14,377 nt of DNA from JBBTRN01 sp038065175 (lineage in GTDB: Bacteria > Patescibacteriota > Doudnabacteria > UBA920): assembly GCA_038065175.1 (NCBI GenBank), contig JBBTRN010000054.1, positions 1 to 14,377 on the forward strand, given 5' to 3'. This document shows positions 6,685-13,228 of the stretch, piece after piece. The translations under genes and the position numbers were made by a program. Positions within the stretch are counted from its first letter, which is position 1, and every line of letters starts with the position of its first letter. A model generated the notes under the pieces. It did no database searches and was not told where the DNA came from. It saw only the letters and a list, made by a program, of their open reading frames with translations.

Positions 6685-7812
6685 ATGAAAATAGCAATTG
6701 ATTTAAGATCATTACAAAGCGGCACAGTTTCGGGCGTGGAGAATTACACCTTGAATTTATTAAAAAAGCTTTTGACTATGGATAAACGTAATACCTACTT
6801 GCTTTTTCATAGCAGTTTTAAAAAAATGAATTTACCGGAATTTAATTTTATTAACGCTAAGGTCATTAAATCCCGCTGGCCGAACAAATTGCTGAATTTA
6901 TTGTTTAAGTTAAAACTAAAAAGCCTAGAAAGCATAATTGGGAACTTCGATATTTTATTTATGCCCAATTTAAATGTGGTGAATATTCGGAACCAGACCA
7001 AACTTGCCATAACTGTCCACGACGCATCCTTCGCGGTTTTGCCTGAATATTATGATGTTAAAAGGAAACTTTGGCATAAATTCCTAAACGTAAAAAGGTT
7101 GCTCAAACGGGCAAACATGATTTTTGCCGTGTCCAATTACACAAAAAATGATCTAATAAAAATTTATAACCTGCCTGAAGAAAAAATAAAAGTAGTTTAC
7201 CCGGGCGTGGACACTCGGATTTTTAATCCCAATATACCAGCTTTAAATATGCGTAAATTAAGGAATACTTACGCGCTACCGGGTAAATTTTTTTTGTTTT
7301 TAAATACCTTGGAACCAAGAAAAAATCTTATTGGCGCAATTAAGGCTTTTGAGCAAATTAGAACCAATACCCACCTAGTCATAGCAGGCAGGAAAGGATG
7401 GAAAACAGCTCCAATTTTACGGCGAATAAAAAACAGCAAAAAAAAGCACCGGATACATTATATGGGTTACATTAACGAAGCGGAAAAGCCCGCGCTCCTA
7501 AAAATGTCTACGGCTCTCATTTACCCATCATTTTATGAGGGCTTTGGCTTCCAGCCGCTGGAAGCCATGGCTGTCGGGACGCCGGTTATAGCTTCCCAAA
7601 TAACAGCTTTGCCGGAAGTTGTGGGCGATGCCGGAATATTAATCAATCCATATAATACCAGGGACATTGTCCAAGCCATGGCGGTCCTTGATTGCAACGA
7701 GGAATTGCGAAATTTACTTATAAAAAAAGGCCAGGAAAGAGTGGGAATATTTAATTGGCATATTACTGCCCAGCAGACCTTGGCTTATTTAGAAGCTATA
7801 AATATATCATGA
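6685..7812 (+). CDS. GT4 family glycosyltransferase (second of three)
   Basis: Predicted retaining GT-B glycosyltransferase, 375 residues. MKIAIDLRSLQSGTVSGVENY gives the N-terminal strand and glycine loop. AITVHDASFAVLPEYY and MIFAVSNYTKNDLIKIYNL mark the acceptor domain, FFLFLNTLEPRKNL opens the donor domain, and YEGFGFQPLEAMAVGTPV holds the E-x7-E motif. It resembles WbaZ/MtfB-like mannosyltransferases of O-antigen and exopolysaccharide clusters, but the sugar cannot be assigned. It starts 39 bases after the preceding gene with no clear Shine-Dalgarno site, and its TGA stop overlaps the next start as ATGA. That TGA is direct evidence that this organism uses TGA as a stop. Confidence 0.92.
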   Translation: MKIAIDLRSLQSGTVSGVENYTLNLLKKLLTMDKRNTYLLFHSSFKKMNLPEFNFINAKVIKSRWPNKLLNLLFKLKLKSLESIIGNFDILFMPNLNVVNIRNQTKLAITVHDASFAVLPEYYDVKRKLWHKFLNVKRLLKRANMIFAVSNYTKNDLIKIYNLPEEKIKVVYPGVDTRIFNPNIPALNMRKLRNTYALPGKFFLFLNTLEPRKNLIGAIKAFEQIRTNTHLVIAGRKGWKTAPILRRIKNSKKKHRIHYMGYINEAEKPALLKMSTALIYPSFYEGFGFQPLEAMAVGTPVIASQITALPEVVGDAGILINPYNTRDIVQAMAVLDCNEELRNLLIKKGQERVGIFNWHITAQQTLAYLEAINIS

Positions 7813-8933
7813 GAATAGGCATAGACATGAGAATGGCAGGCACCCAGCACGGCGGAATCGGCCGATATGTTTTTGAACTGGCTAGACATGTTTTAAAGTC
7901 AGATAAAGACAGCGAGTATTGCCTTTTTTACAACCGCGACTCCGACGAACTAGTCCGAGGACTAAAATCCCGAAATCACAAGGTAAAACTAATTGAAACG
8001 AACATTAAACATTATTCCCTAAAGGAACAGCTCTTGTTCCCAATGGTCCTAAATAGGTGTAATTTGGATTTAATGCATTTTCCCAATTTTAATGTGCCGA
8101 TTTTATATAAAAGGCCTTTCGTGGTTACGGTACACGATTTAATCCACAGCCGCATGGGGGGTGTGAAAAAAACAAATTTACTGCATTATTGGGCATACAA
8201 GAAAATAATTAAATCAGCACTCGTGCGCGCTACAAAAATTATTACGGTTTCGAAAGCCTCCAGAGATGACCTTGTTTCAGATTTTACTATTCCGGAAAAT
8301 AAGCTGGCAGTTGTATACGAAGCCGCGTCGATGGGCATTAACCGGAATGAAAAGCAAATTTTCTTAAGTAGGCAAAAATTTTTTTTAAACAAGCCGTATT
8401 TTATTTTTGTAGGCAGCCTACAAAGAAATAAAAATATAATAAAACTGTGTGAGGGCTTCGGGGAATTTTTAAAAAAATACGAGCATGACTTTGACTTGGT
8501 TATTGTTGGGAAAATTGATTCTCATTACCCAGGGATAAAAAGCGAATGCCTGGCTTTGCCTTGCGCCGAAAATCTAGTATTTACAGGGCCTGTGGATGAC
8601 GCTGATTTGGATGCCTTGTACGGCGGCGCGTACGCGTTTGTTTCCGCTTCCTTATTCGAAGGGTTTGGCCTTCCGGGACTTGAGGCAATGAATTTCGGAC
8701 TGCCTTTAGCGGTTTCTAATATACCCGTATTTAACGAAATTTACCAGAACGGCGCGATTTATTTTGATCCGAGCAATCCGGAAGATATCGCCCAATGCCT
8801 AAACCTTTTGGCTCAAGACAGCTTATACTATACGCAGGTAAAGAACAAAGCCTTGGAAAGGGCGCGGGCATTTAGCTGGAAAAAATGCGCGGAGGAAACC
8901 CTCGGAGTATACAAAGGATTGAGCAAAATTTAA
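7809..8933 (+). CDS. GT4 family glycosyltransferase (third of three)
   Basis: Predicted retaining GT-B glycosyltransferase, 374 residues from the ATG at 7809, which overlaps the previous stop by four bases and implies coupled translation. MRIGIDMRMAGTQHGGIGRY is the glycine-loop start, VVTVHDLIHSRMGG and KIITVSKASRDDLV are acceptor-domain hallmarks, YFIFVGSLQRNKNI opens the donor domain, and LFEGFGLPGLEAMNFGLPLA carries the E-x7-E motif. It is clearly homologous to the preceding GT4 but strongly diverged, so this is an old duplication or separate recruitment rather than a recent copy. Frame-compatible codons reach back to 7755, but that would add 18 residues lying inside the upstream gene. 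Confidence 0.92.
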   Translation: MRIGIDMRMAGTQHGGIGRYVFELARHVLKSDKDSEYCLFYNRDSDELVRGLKSRNHKVKLIETNIKHYSLKEQLLFPMVLNRCNLDLMHFPNFNVPILYKRPFVVTVHDLIHSRMGGVKKTNLLHYWAYKKIIKSALVRATKIITVSKASRDDLVSDFTIPENKLAVVYEAASMGINRNEKQIFLSRQKFFLNKPYFIFVGSLQRNKNIIKLCEGFGEFLKKYEHDFDLVIVGKIDSHYPGIKSECLALPCAENLVFTGPVDDADLDALYGGAYAFVSASLFEGFGLPGLEAMNFGLPLAVSNIPVFNEIYQNGAIYFDPSNPEDIAQCLNLLAQDSLYYTQVKNKALERARAFSWKKCAEETLGVYKGLSKI

Positions 8934-8935
8934 AA

Positions 8936-8982
8936 AATTGACAAAATTGAACAAAATTAGTTTGGAGTAATTTTTGTCAATT
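8936..8982 (+). promoter_or_regulatory. Hairpin over the murG translation start region
   Basis: AATTGACAAAA (8936-8946) is perfectly complementary to TTTTGTCAATT (8972-8982), an 11-bp stem. The 25-base loop holds a GGAG ribosome-binding-like site (8964-8967), and the 3' arm contains the TTG at 8974. The TGTCAAT units of the adjacent tandem repeat could each compete for the same left arm. If it forms in the mRNA, it could affect which murG start is used; whether it does is unknown. Confidence 0.4.
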
Positions 8983-9010
8983 ATGTCAATATTGTCAATT
9001 ATGTCAATAA
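8975..9010 (+). repeat. Four tandem 9-bp units at the murG start
   Basis: TGTCAATTA, TGTCAATAT, TGTCAATTA and TGTCAATAA stand head to tail. The period is three codons, so copy-number change keeps frame and only adds or removes Met-Ser-Ile units and start codons (TTG 8974, ATG 8983, TTG 8992, ATG 9001). Confidence 0.85.
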
Positions 9011-10107
9011 AAATTTTACTTGCCGGGGGCGGTAGCGGGGGCCCTGTTGCGCCATTATTAGCGGTAGCAGGAGCAATCAAAAAAAATAATCCTGACGCAC
9101 AATTTATATTAGTAGGGACAAAAAAAGGGCCGGAGCGAATAATGGCAGAAGATGCGCGGATAAATTACTCCTACATAATTTCCAGCAAATGGCGCCGTTA
9201 TTTTAGTTTAAAAAATGTGGCGACTCCAATCCTAATCCTAATTGGCCTATTCCAATCGTTAGTCATTTTGCGGAAATTTAAACCTGATTGTGTTTTTGGC
9301 GCCGGCAGTTTTGTCCAGGTTCCGGTTATTTGGGCAGCTTGGGTTTTAGGAATTCCGAGCGTAATCCACCAGCAGGACTTAATGCCCAGTTTAGCGAACA
9401 AGCTATGCCAGGCATTTGCAAAAAAAATTACGGTTTGTTTTGAACAATCGCTTACAGATTTTAAACAAGGCTTGGGCATTTTTTATGCATCAAATAAATT
9501 TCAAAAGGTAATACAAACAGGGAATCCGGTAAGGCAAGAACTTGCCGGCATGGCCCGGGAAACCGCCGTAAAAGAATTGAAGCTGCGTAGCGACATGCCT
9601 GTGCTTCTAGTTTTAGGTGGAGGCACGGGTTCTGACTTTATTAACCAGCTCATGATTGATTCAGTGCCGACGCTTTCAAAAACTATCCAAATCATTCATT
9701 CGTGGGGAATGCGCAATCCACAAAAAATGCAATATAATAACTATTACCCTCATGGCTTTATTACTAATATGACAAGCGCTTATGCAGCGGCAGATATTGT
9801 GCTTTCCAGGGCAGGGCTTTCAACACTCGCTGAATTGTCGAATTTGGGTAAAGTTAGTATAATTATTCCCATGCCAGGTACGCACCAGGAATATAACTCG
9901 GATTTACTCAAAGAATTAAAGAGCGCTTTGGTGTTGGAGCAACAGCGCCTCAACACGGAAAGACTTTTATTGGTTATTAAAAAACTAATTTTTGACCTCA
10001 GTTTACAGCAAACCCTTTCCAGAAATATCTTAAAGATTATGCCGAAGAATTCCGCTGAAAAAATAGGGAAAATTATCATTGAAATTGCCCTTGAACACGC
10101 AAAATAA
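9001..10107 (+). CDS. murG: MurG, UDP-GlcNAc:lipid I GlcNAc transferase (divergent)
   Basis: Predicted to add GlcNAc to undecaprenyl-pyrophosphoryl-MurNAc-pentapeptide, turning lipid I into lipid II on the inner membrane face. From ATG 9001 it is 368 residues. GT28/MurG landmarks in order are ILLAGGGSGGPVAPLLAVA (5-23), VIHQQDLMPSLANKL (family HEQN..pG..N), QTGNPVRQEL, VLLVLGGGTGS (family LGGSQGA), LSRAGLSTLAEL (family SRAGASTiaEL) and HQEYNSDLL (family HQ..NA). The usual GGTGGH loop has Pro15 in place of His. The start is uncertain: ATG 9001 gives the canonical short N-terminus, while a GGAG site fits TTG 8974 better and would add nine residues from the tandem repeat. The murC and murB genes downstream support the assignment. 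Confidence 0.87.
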   Translation: MSIKILLAGGGSGGPVAPLLAVAGAIKKNNPDAQFILVGTKKGPERIMAEDARINYSYIISSKWRRYFSLKNVATPILILIGLFQSLVILRKFKPDCVFGAGSFVQVPVIWAAWVLGIPSVIHQQDLMPSLANKLCQAFAKKITVCFEQSLTDFKQGLGIFYASNKFQKVIQTGNPVRQELAGMARETAVKELKLRSDMPVLLVLGGGTGSDFINQLMIDSVPTLSKTIQIIHSWGMRNPQKMQYNNYYPHGFITNMTSAYAAADIVLSRAGLSTLAELSNLGKVSIIIPMPGTHQEYNSDLLKELKSALVLEQQRLNTERLLLVIKKLIFDLSLQQTLSRNILKIMPKNSAEKIGKIIIEIALEHAK

Positions 10108-11086
10108 AAAAACTATAGGGTTAGCATTAAGCGGCGCGTCTGTCCGTTCAATTTTTTACATTGGTTTTTTGGAAGTGCTTCAGGAGCAAAATTTCCAGGT
10201 CGATTACATTGCCGCGACATCTTCCAGCGCGATTGTCGCGGCAGCCTACGCCTGCGGGACGTTAAAACAACTTAAACACGAAGCCTTAAATTTTAAGAAA
10301 AAGGACATGTACTCCTATTTTGAAAATACCAAGGCTAAGACAGCGCTTTATAGCTTTAATCGGTTTGAAGAAAAGTGCAATGAATTAACCCACGGAAAAA
10401 AATTTGAAGATGTGCGCCCGCTCATGGGTTTTGTTTCGACCGATCTAGAAAGCGGGGAAAGAGTTGTTTTGTCCATGGGTGATATTGCCAAAGCTGTTTG
10501 CGCCACCTGCGCCATCCCCGGCATGTTCGAGCCCGTAAAGTGGGGGGCTCGGCTTTTGGTAGACGGGGGGATAATAACAGTAATCCCGGGCGATGTTGTT
10601 AAGCAAGCGGGCTGCGATACAGTTGTCGGCATAGATTTACGGACAACTCCGCATGTTTTTGAAAAATGGGAAATAAAACTCGTTAAATTTTTTGCCGGGC
10701 TTAAGCGGCTGGTATTGTTTAATCCTCTAGGAAAACTTTATGGTTTTGCCAAAGCGAAATTAGGCGCAAACAGTAATATTGATTATTACCAACGGGTTGA
10801 TATCAGCGATAACGAAAATGGCGACTCGCTGGGTATTTTAGGGATATTAAGCCGTGCGATTGACATTGCCGACAAAGCCCACAAAAACGATACGCATAAA
10901 AAAAATAACTATTTTTGCGATTTGCTAATTTCCCCCCCAATTGTTTCGTTTCCTGTTTGGCGCAGACTTTTATACCAGCATTTTTCCGATTTTTCGACAG
11001 CACGAGAAATGTATTTGCTCGGCAGGAGAACCGCTTTAAACAACCTAAATGCAATGCGCAAACTTATTGGCACCGTAGATAAATAA
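10079..11086 (+). CDS. Patatin-like phospholipase family protein
   Basis: Predicted serine acyl hydrolase of the patatin/RssA type, 335 residues; substrate unknown, perhaps a membrane lipid. The oxyanion-hole segment LALSGASVRS (16-24) replaces the usual SGGGARG. The nucleophile elbow is ATSSS (46-50) where GTSMG is expected, keeping the central serine (Ser48) but not the glycines. The CAIPGMFEPV stretch (144-153) and the catalytic VDGG (161-164, Asp162) are intact, so the Ser-Asp dyad is present. No ATG lies near the N-terminus; TTG at 10079 (alternatively 10085 or 10091) must serve, overlapping murG by 29 bases. There is no signal peptide or obvious membrane anchor. Its place inside the mur cluster suggests coupling of lipid turnover to wall synthesis, which is inference. 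Confidence 0.85.
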   Translation: MKLPLNTQNKKTIGLALSGASVRSIFYIGFLEVLQEQNFQVDYIAATSSSAIVAAAYACGTLKQLKHEALNFKKKDMYSYFENTKAKTALYSFNRFEEKCNELTHGKKFEDVRPLMGFVSTDLESGERVVLSMGDIAKAVCATCAIPGMFEPVKWGARLLVDGGIITVIPGDVVKQAGCDTVVGIDLRTTPHVFEKWEIKLVKFFAGLKRLVLFNPLGKLYGFAKAKLGANSNIDYYQRVDISDNENGDSLGILGILSRAIDIADKAHKNDTHKKNNYFCDLLISPPIVSFPVWRRLLYQHFSDFSTAREMYLLGRRTALNNLNAMRKLIGTVDK

Positions 11087-11100
11087 TCAATTTTAATGAA

Positions 11101-11262
11101 TAGACCTGTTGTTAAATAATTTTTCGCCCAAAATATGCTCTTTCGCCAAAACCTTGCTAAAATTTTTTCCGCTTAACTTAGGTTAAACATCAAAAATTTT
11201 AGACTACAGTTTTGTCGGAAATATCATATTTTGCATCAAAAAATTATTAAGCAACAAGTCTA
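11101..11262 (+). repeat. Palindromic MITE-like element, full copy
   Basis: A 162-bp non-coding element that is one long imperfect palindrome. Its ends, TAGACCTGTTG and CAACAAGTCTA, are inverted repeats that remain similar for about 50 bases. Further in, CTAAAATTTTT and AAAAATTTTAG pair, and the centre is the near-palindrome TTAACTTAGGTTAA (11173-11186). TA at each end would fit a TA target duplication, as made by IS630/Tc1-mariner-type transposases. It matches the inverted copy at 13023-13183 except for one single-base indel and one substitution, and its right end is identical to window positions 1-54. It ends seven bases before the murC ATG. No transposase gene is in the window. Confidence 0.92.
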
Positions 11263-11269
11263 ATATTTA

Positions 11270-12718
11270 ATGCTAAATTTGGAAAGTATCAAAAAAATAT
11301 ATTTTATTGGCATAGGCGGCATTGGCATGTCCGCCGCCGCTTGTATTGCCAACGAATTGGGCTTTGCGGTGGAAGGTTCGGATTCGCAGGAAGTTTACAG
11401 TCCCGCAAAAAATGTAATTGATTCCGCAAAGTTAAATTACCATGTAGGCTATAATTCGGAGAATGTTAAAAATTCCAGGGCAGATTTGTATGTACTGTCC
11501 GCCGGGGAAGGGGTTGAAAATCCGGAAGTCAAATTTGTCGTGGAAAATAATTTGCCGAGGGCTGGTTTTGCTGAATTGCTTTATGCGATATCTAAGGAAA
11601 ATTTGCGAATGGTGGTTACGGGAACACATGGTAAGACTACAACGGCCGGCCTTTTAGGCCATGTCCTGATGCATGTCGATGATAGTTCATTTTTTACCGG
11701 GGGGGTTCTGCAAAATTTCGGCAAAAATTTTTATTCCGGGAGCGGCCACTATTTTATATTCGAGGGAGATGAGTATAGGGAACAATTCGACGACCCTACC
11801 CCAAAGTTCCATTTTTATAAACCAGATATTCTAGTTTTAACGAATTTGGAATTCGATCATCCTGATTTATTCGCTACTTTTGATGATTTACAGCGGGAGT
11901 TTGAACAGCTAATCGCAAATTTACCGAAAGACGGACTGCTTGTCTACAATGCCGATGATATCAACCTTTCCCACCTGGCAATGAACACCGAGGTCACCAG
12001 TGTTAGTTACGCAATTGATAACGAGGCAGATTACAAAATTGAGCAGGTTAAATACGAAAATGATTATACGACATTTGAAGTTTTAAATAGGCTCTCAAAA
12101 AATATTTCTTCGCACTTATTAGGTCAAACCGAGGAGTACAAAATCCAACTGCCCGGCAAGCTGAATATTTACAATTCCCTGGCAGTTGTGGCAACCTTGC
12201 GCGCTTTAGGCTTTAGCCAGGAGCAAATCCAGTTGGACTTAGTTTCCTATAAGGGCATTGTAAGGCGTTTTGAAATTGTGGGAGTCAAAAACGGCATAAT
12301 CCTTATAGATGATTACGCACACCATCCAACGGCTGTAAAGGCCACTCTTGATACGGCAAAAATGCGTTATCCTAATGCCCGAATTTGGGCTATTTTTGAA
12401 CCCCACACCTTTTCCCGCACTAAAGCTACGCTGGATGATTTAGCTAAATCCTTTGATGCGGCTGACAAAATTTTGATTTCTGAAATCTATCCGGCACGGG
12501 AAAAAATAGCTGATGCAACAGTAGAGTCAGAAGATGTGATAAGTGCGATTAAAATTCATAATTCGAAATTCATAATTCGAAATTCAATTAGAAAAGTCAT
12601 AAACAAAAATGGAGCTTTGAATATCCTCAAAGCTGAACTCAAAGCAGGAGATGTTGTTATGATTATGGCCGTAGGCGATTTTAACCGCCTGGCATATGAA
12701 TTAAAGGAAATATTATAA
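11270..12718 (+). CDS. murC: UDP-N-acetylmuramate-L-alanine ligase (MurC), with Mpl-like central domain
   Basis: Mur ligase family, 482 residues; predicted to join L-alanine to UDP-MurNAc with ATP in the cytoplasm. Domain 1 has the nucleotide-binding FIGIGGIGMSAAA (12-24). Domain 2 has the ATP loop GTHGKTTT (118-125), EGDEY (165-169) and NLEFDHPDLF (192-201). Domain 3 has RRFE (332-335), IDDYAHHPT (346-354) and FEPHTFSRT (376-384). The central stretch GGVLQNFG...EGDEY...KF..YKPD...NLEFDH looks like Mpl, the tripeptide-recycling ligase, while RRFE and FEPHTFSRT look like MurC. Position between murG and murB favours MurC. Residues 429-439 (IHNSKFIIRNS) are encoded by a short repeat and look like an insertion. 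No Shine-Dalgarno site; the mobile-like element ends seven bases upstream. Confidence 0.85.
   Translation: MLNLESIKKIYFIGIGGIGMSAAACIANELGFAVEGSDSQEVYSPAKNVIDSAKLNYHVGYNSENVKNSRADLYVLSAGEGVENPEVKFVVENNLPRAGFAELLYAISKENLRMVVTGTHGKTTTAGLLGHVLMHVDDSSFFTGGVLQNFGKNFYSGSGHYFIFEGDEYREQFDDPTPKFHFYKPDILVLTNLEFDHPDLFATFDDLQREFEQLIANLPKDGLLVYNADDINLSHLAMNTEVTSVSYAIDNEADYKIEQVKYENDYTTFEVLNRLSKNISSHLLGQTEEYKIQLPGKLNIYNSLAVVATLRALGFSQEQIQLDLVSYKGIVRRFEIVGVKNGIILIDDYAHHPTAVKATLDTAKMRYPNARIWAIFEPHTFSRTKATLDDLAKSFDAADKILISEIYPAREKIADATVESEDVISAIKIHNSKFIIRNSIRKVINKNGALNILKAELKAGDVVMIMAVGDFNRLAYELKEIL
12553..12586 (+). repeat. 14-bp tandem repeat inside murC
   Basis: AATTCATAATTCGA occurs twice in direct succession (12553-12566, 12567-12580) followed by AATTCA. 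Each unit is itself palindromic in part (AATTC/GAATT-like). It lies in the C-terminal domain of murC and is read in frame; because 14 is not a multiple of three, the two units encode different residues. Confidence 0.85.
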
Positions 12719-12735
12719 CAAAATAACACAAAAAA

Positions 12736-13017
12736 ATGGGTAATAACCAAGAATTATTAATTTGGATGTTTTTAATCTCTAATGTTTTTTCGTTTGTTCT
12801 AGTAGGTATAGATAAAAGAAAAAGTTTTAACCGTGCGGAACAGAGAGTTCCGGAAGCATGGTTTTTCTTTTTGGCTACTTTATTTGCTTCTCTAGGCGTA
12901 TTTTTGGGCATTTTTGCTTTTAGACACAAAACTCGTAAGTTTTATCTTCCTTTAGGGATAGGACTTTTGTTGTTAGAACAATCTATTCTAGTCTATTTAT
13001 TATTTTTTAGAAATTAA
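12736..13017 (+). CDS. DUF1294 family small membrane protein
   Basis: Short integral membrane protein of unknown function, 93 residues. The DUF1294 pattern is clear: an N-terminal hydrophobic segment (about 6-24), then GIDKRKSFNRAEQRVPE (24-40), a second hydrophobic stretch with LGVFLGIFAF (53-62), FRHKTRKFYLPLGI (62-75) and a last membrane segment to the C-terminus. The conserved polar motifs D-K-R and F-R-H-K-T are both intact. It follows murC by 17 bases with no promoter of its own, so co-transcription is expected, and it ends five bases before the inverted mobile-like element. It looks AT-richer than murC, which would suit a later arrival, but no composition test was run. Confidence 0.88.
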   Translation: MGNNQELLIWMFLISNVFSFVLVGIDKRKSFNRAEQRVPEAWFFFLATLFASLGVFLGIFAFRHKTRKFYLPLGIGLLLLEQSILVYLLFFRN

Positions 13018-13022
13018 ATAAT

Positions 13023-13183
13023 TAGACTTGTTGCTTAATAATTTTTTGATGTAAAATATGATATTTCCGACAAAACTGTAGTCTAAAATTTTTGATGTTT
13101 AACCTAAGTTAAGCGGAAAAAATTTTAGCAAGGTTTTGGCGAAAGAGCATATTTTGGGCGAAAATTATTTAACAACAGGTCTA
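13023..13183 (-). repeat. Palindromic MITE-like element, full copy in inverted orientation
   Basis: Reverse complement of the element at 11101-11262, 161 bp, with one T missing from a T-run near one end and one G-to-A change near the other; otherwise identical. It has the same TAGAC and GTCTA ends with flanking TA. It begins five bases after the DUF1294 stop and ends eight bases before the -35 box of the murB promoter. As a long palindrome it could fold in RNA from either strand and attenuate readthrough into murB. Confidence 0.92.
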
Positions 13184-13191
13184 ATGTAAGT

Positions 13192-13221
13192 TTGTGCATC
13201 GCGTCCATTCGATGTTAAAAT
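13192..13221 (+). promoter_or_regulatory. Promoter of murB, probably leaderless
   Basis: TTGTGC (13192-13197) and TAAAAT (13216-13221) are spaced by 18 bases, with seven bases to the murB ATG. The geometry, with seven bases from -10 to ATG and an 18-base spacer, equals that of the sugar-transferase promoter. Confidence 0.6.
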
Positions 13222-13228
13222 ACAACCT

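Noticed and set aside
7755..7808. Longer form of the third GT4 protein
   Set aside because: The extra 18 residues overlap the previous gene and precede the canonical MRIGIDMR start; the ATGA overlap at 7809 is the usual coupling arrangement.
11101..11262. CRISPR array or phage attachment site as explanation for the repeats
   Set aside because: There are no regularly spaced short direct repeats, no cas, integrase or tRNA genes, and the copies are long palindromes in both orientations.
11209..11269. Outward-facing promoter in the right end of the element driving murC
   Set aside because: TTGCAT (11231-11236) and TAATAT (11261-11266) are 24 bases apart, too far for a sigma-70-type promoter, and other pairs were weaker.
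11432..11657. Reading frames of about 65 codons on both strands inside murC
   Set aside because: They are out-of-frame shadows of a full-length murC with intact motifs.
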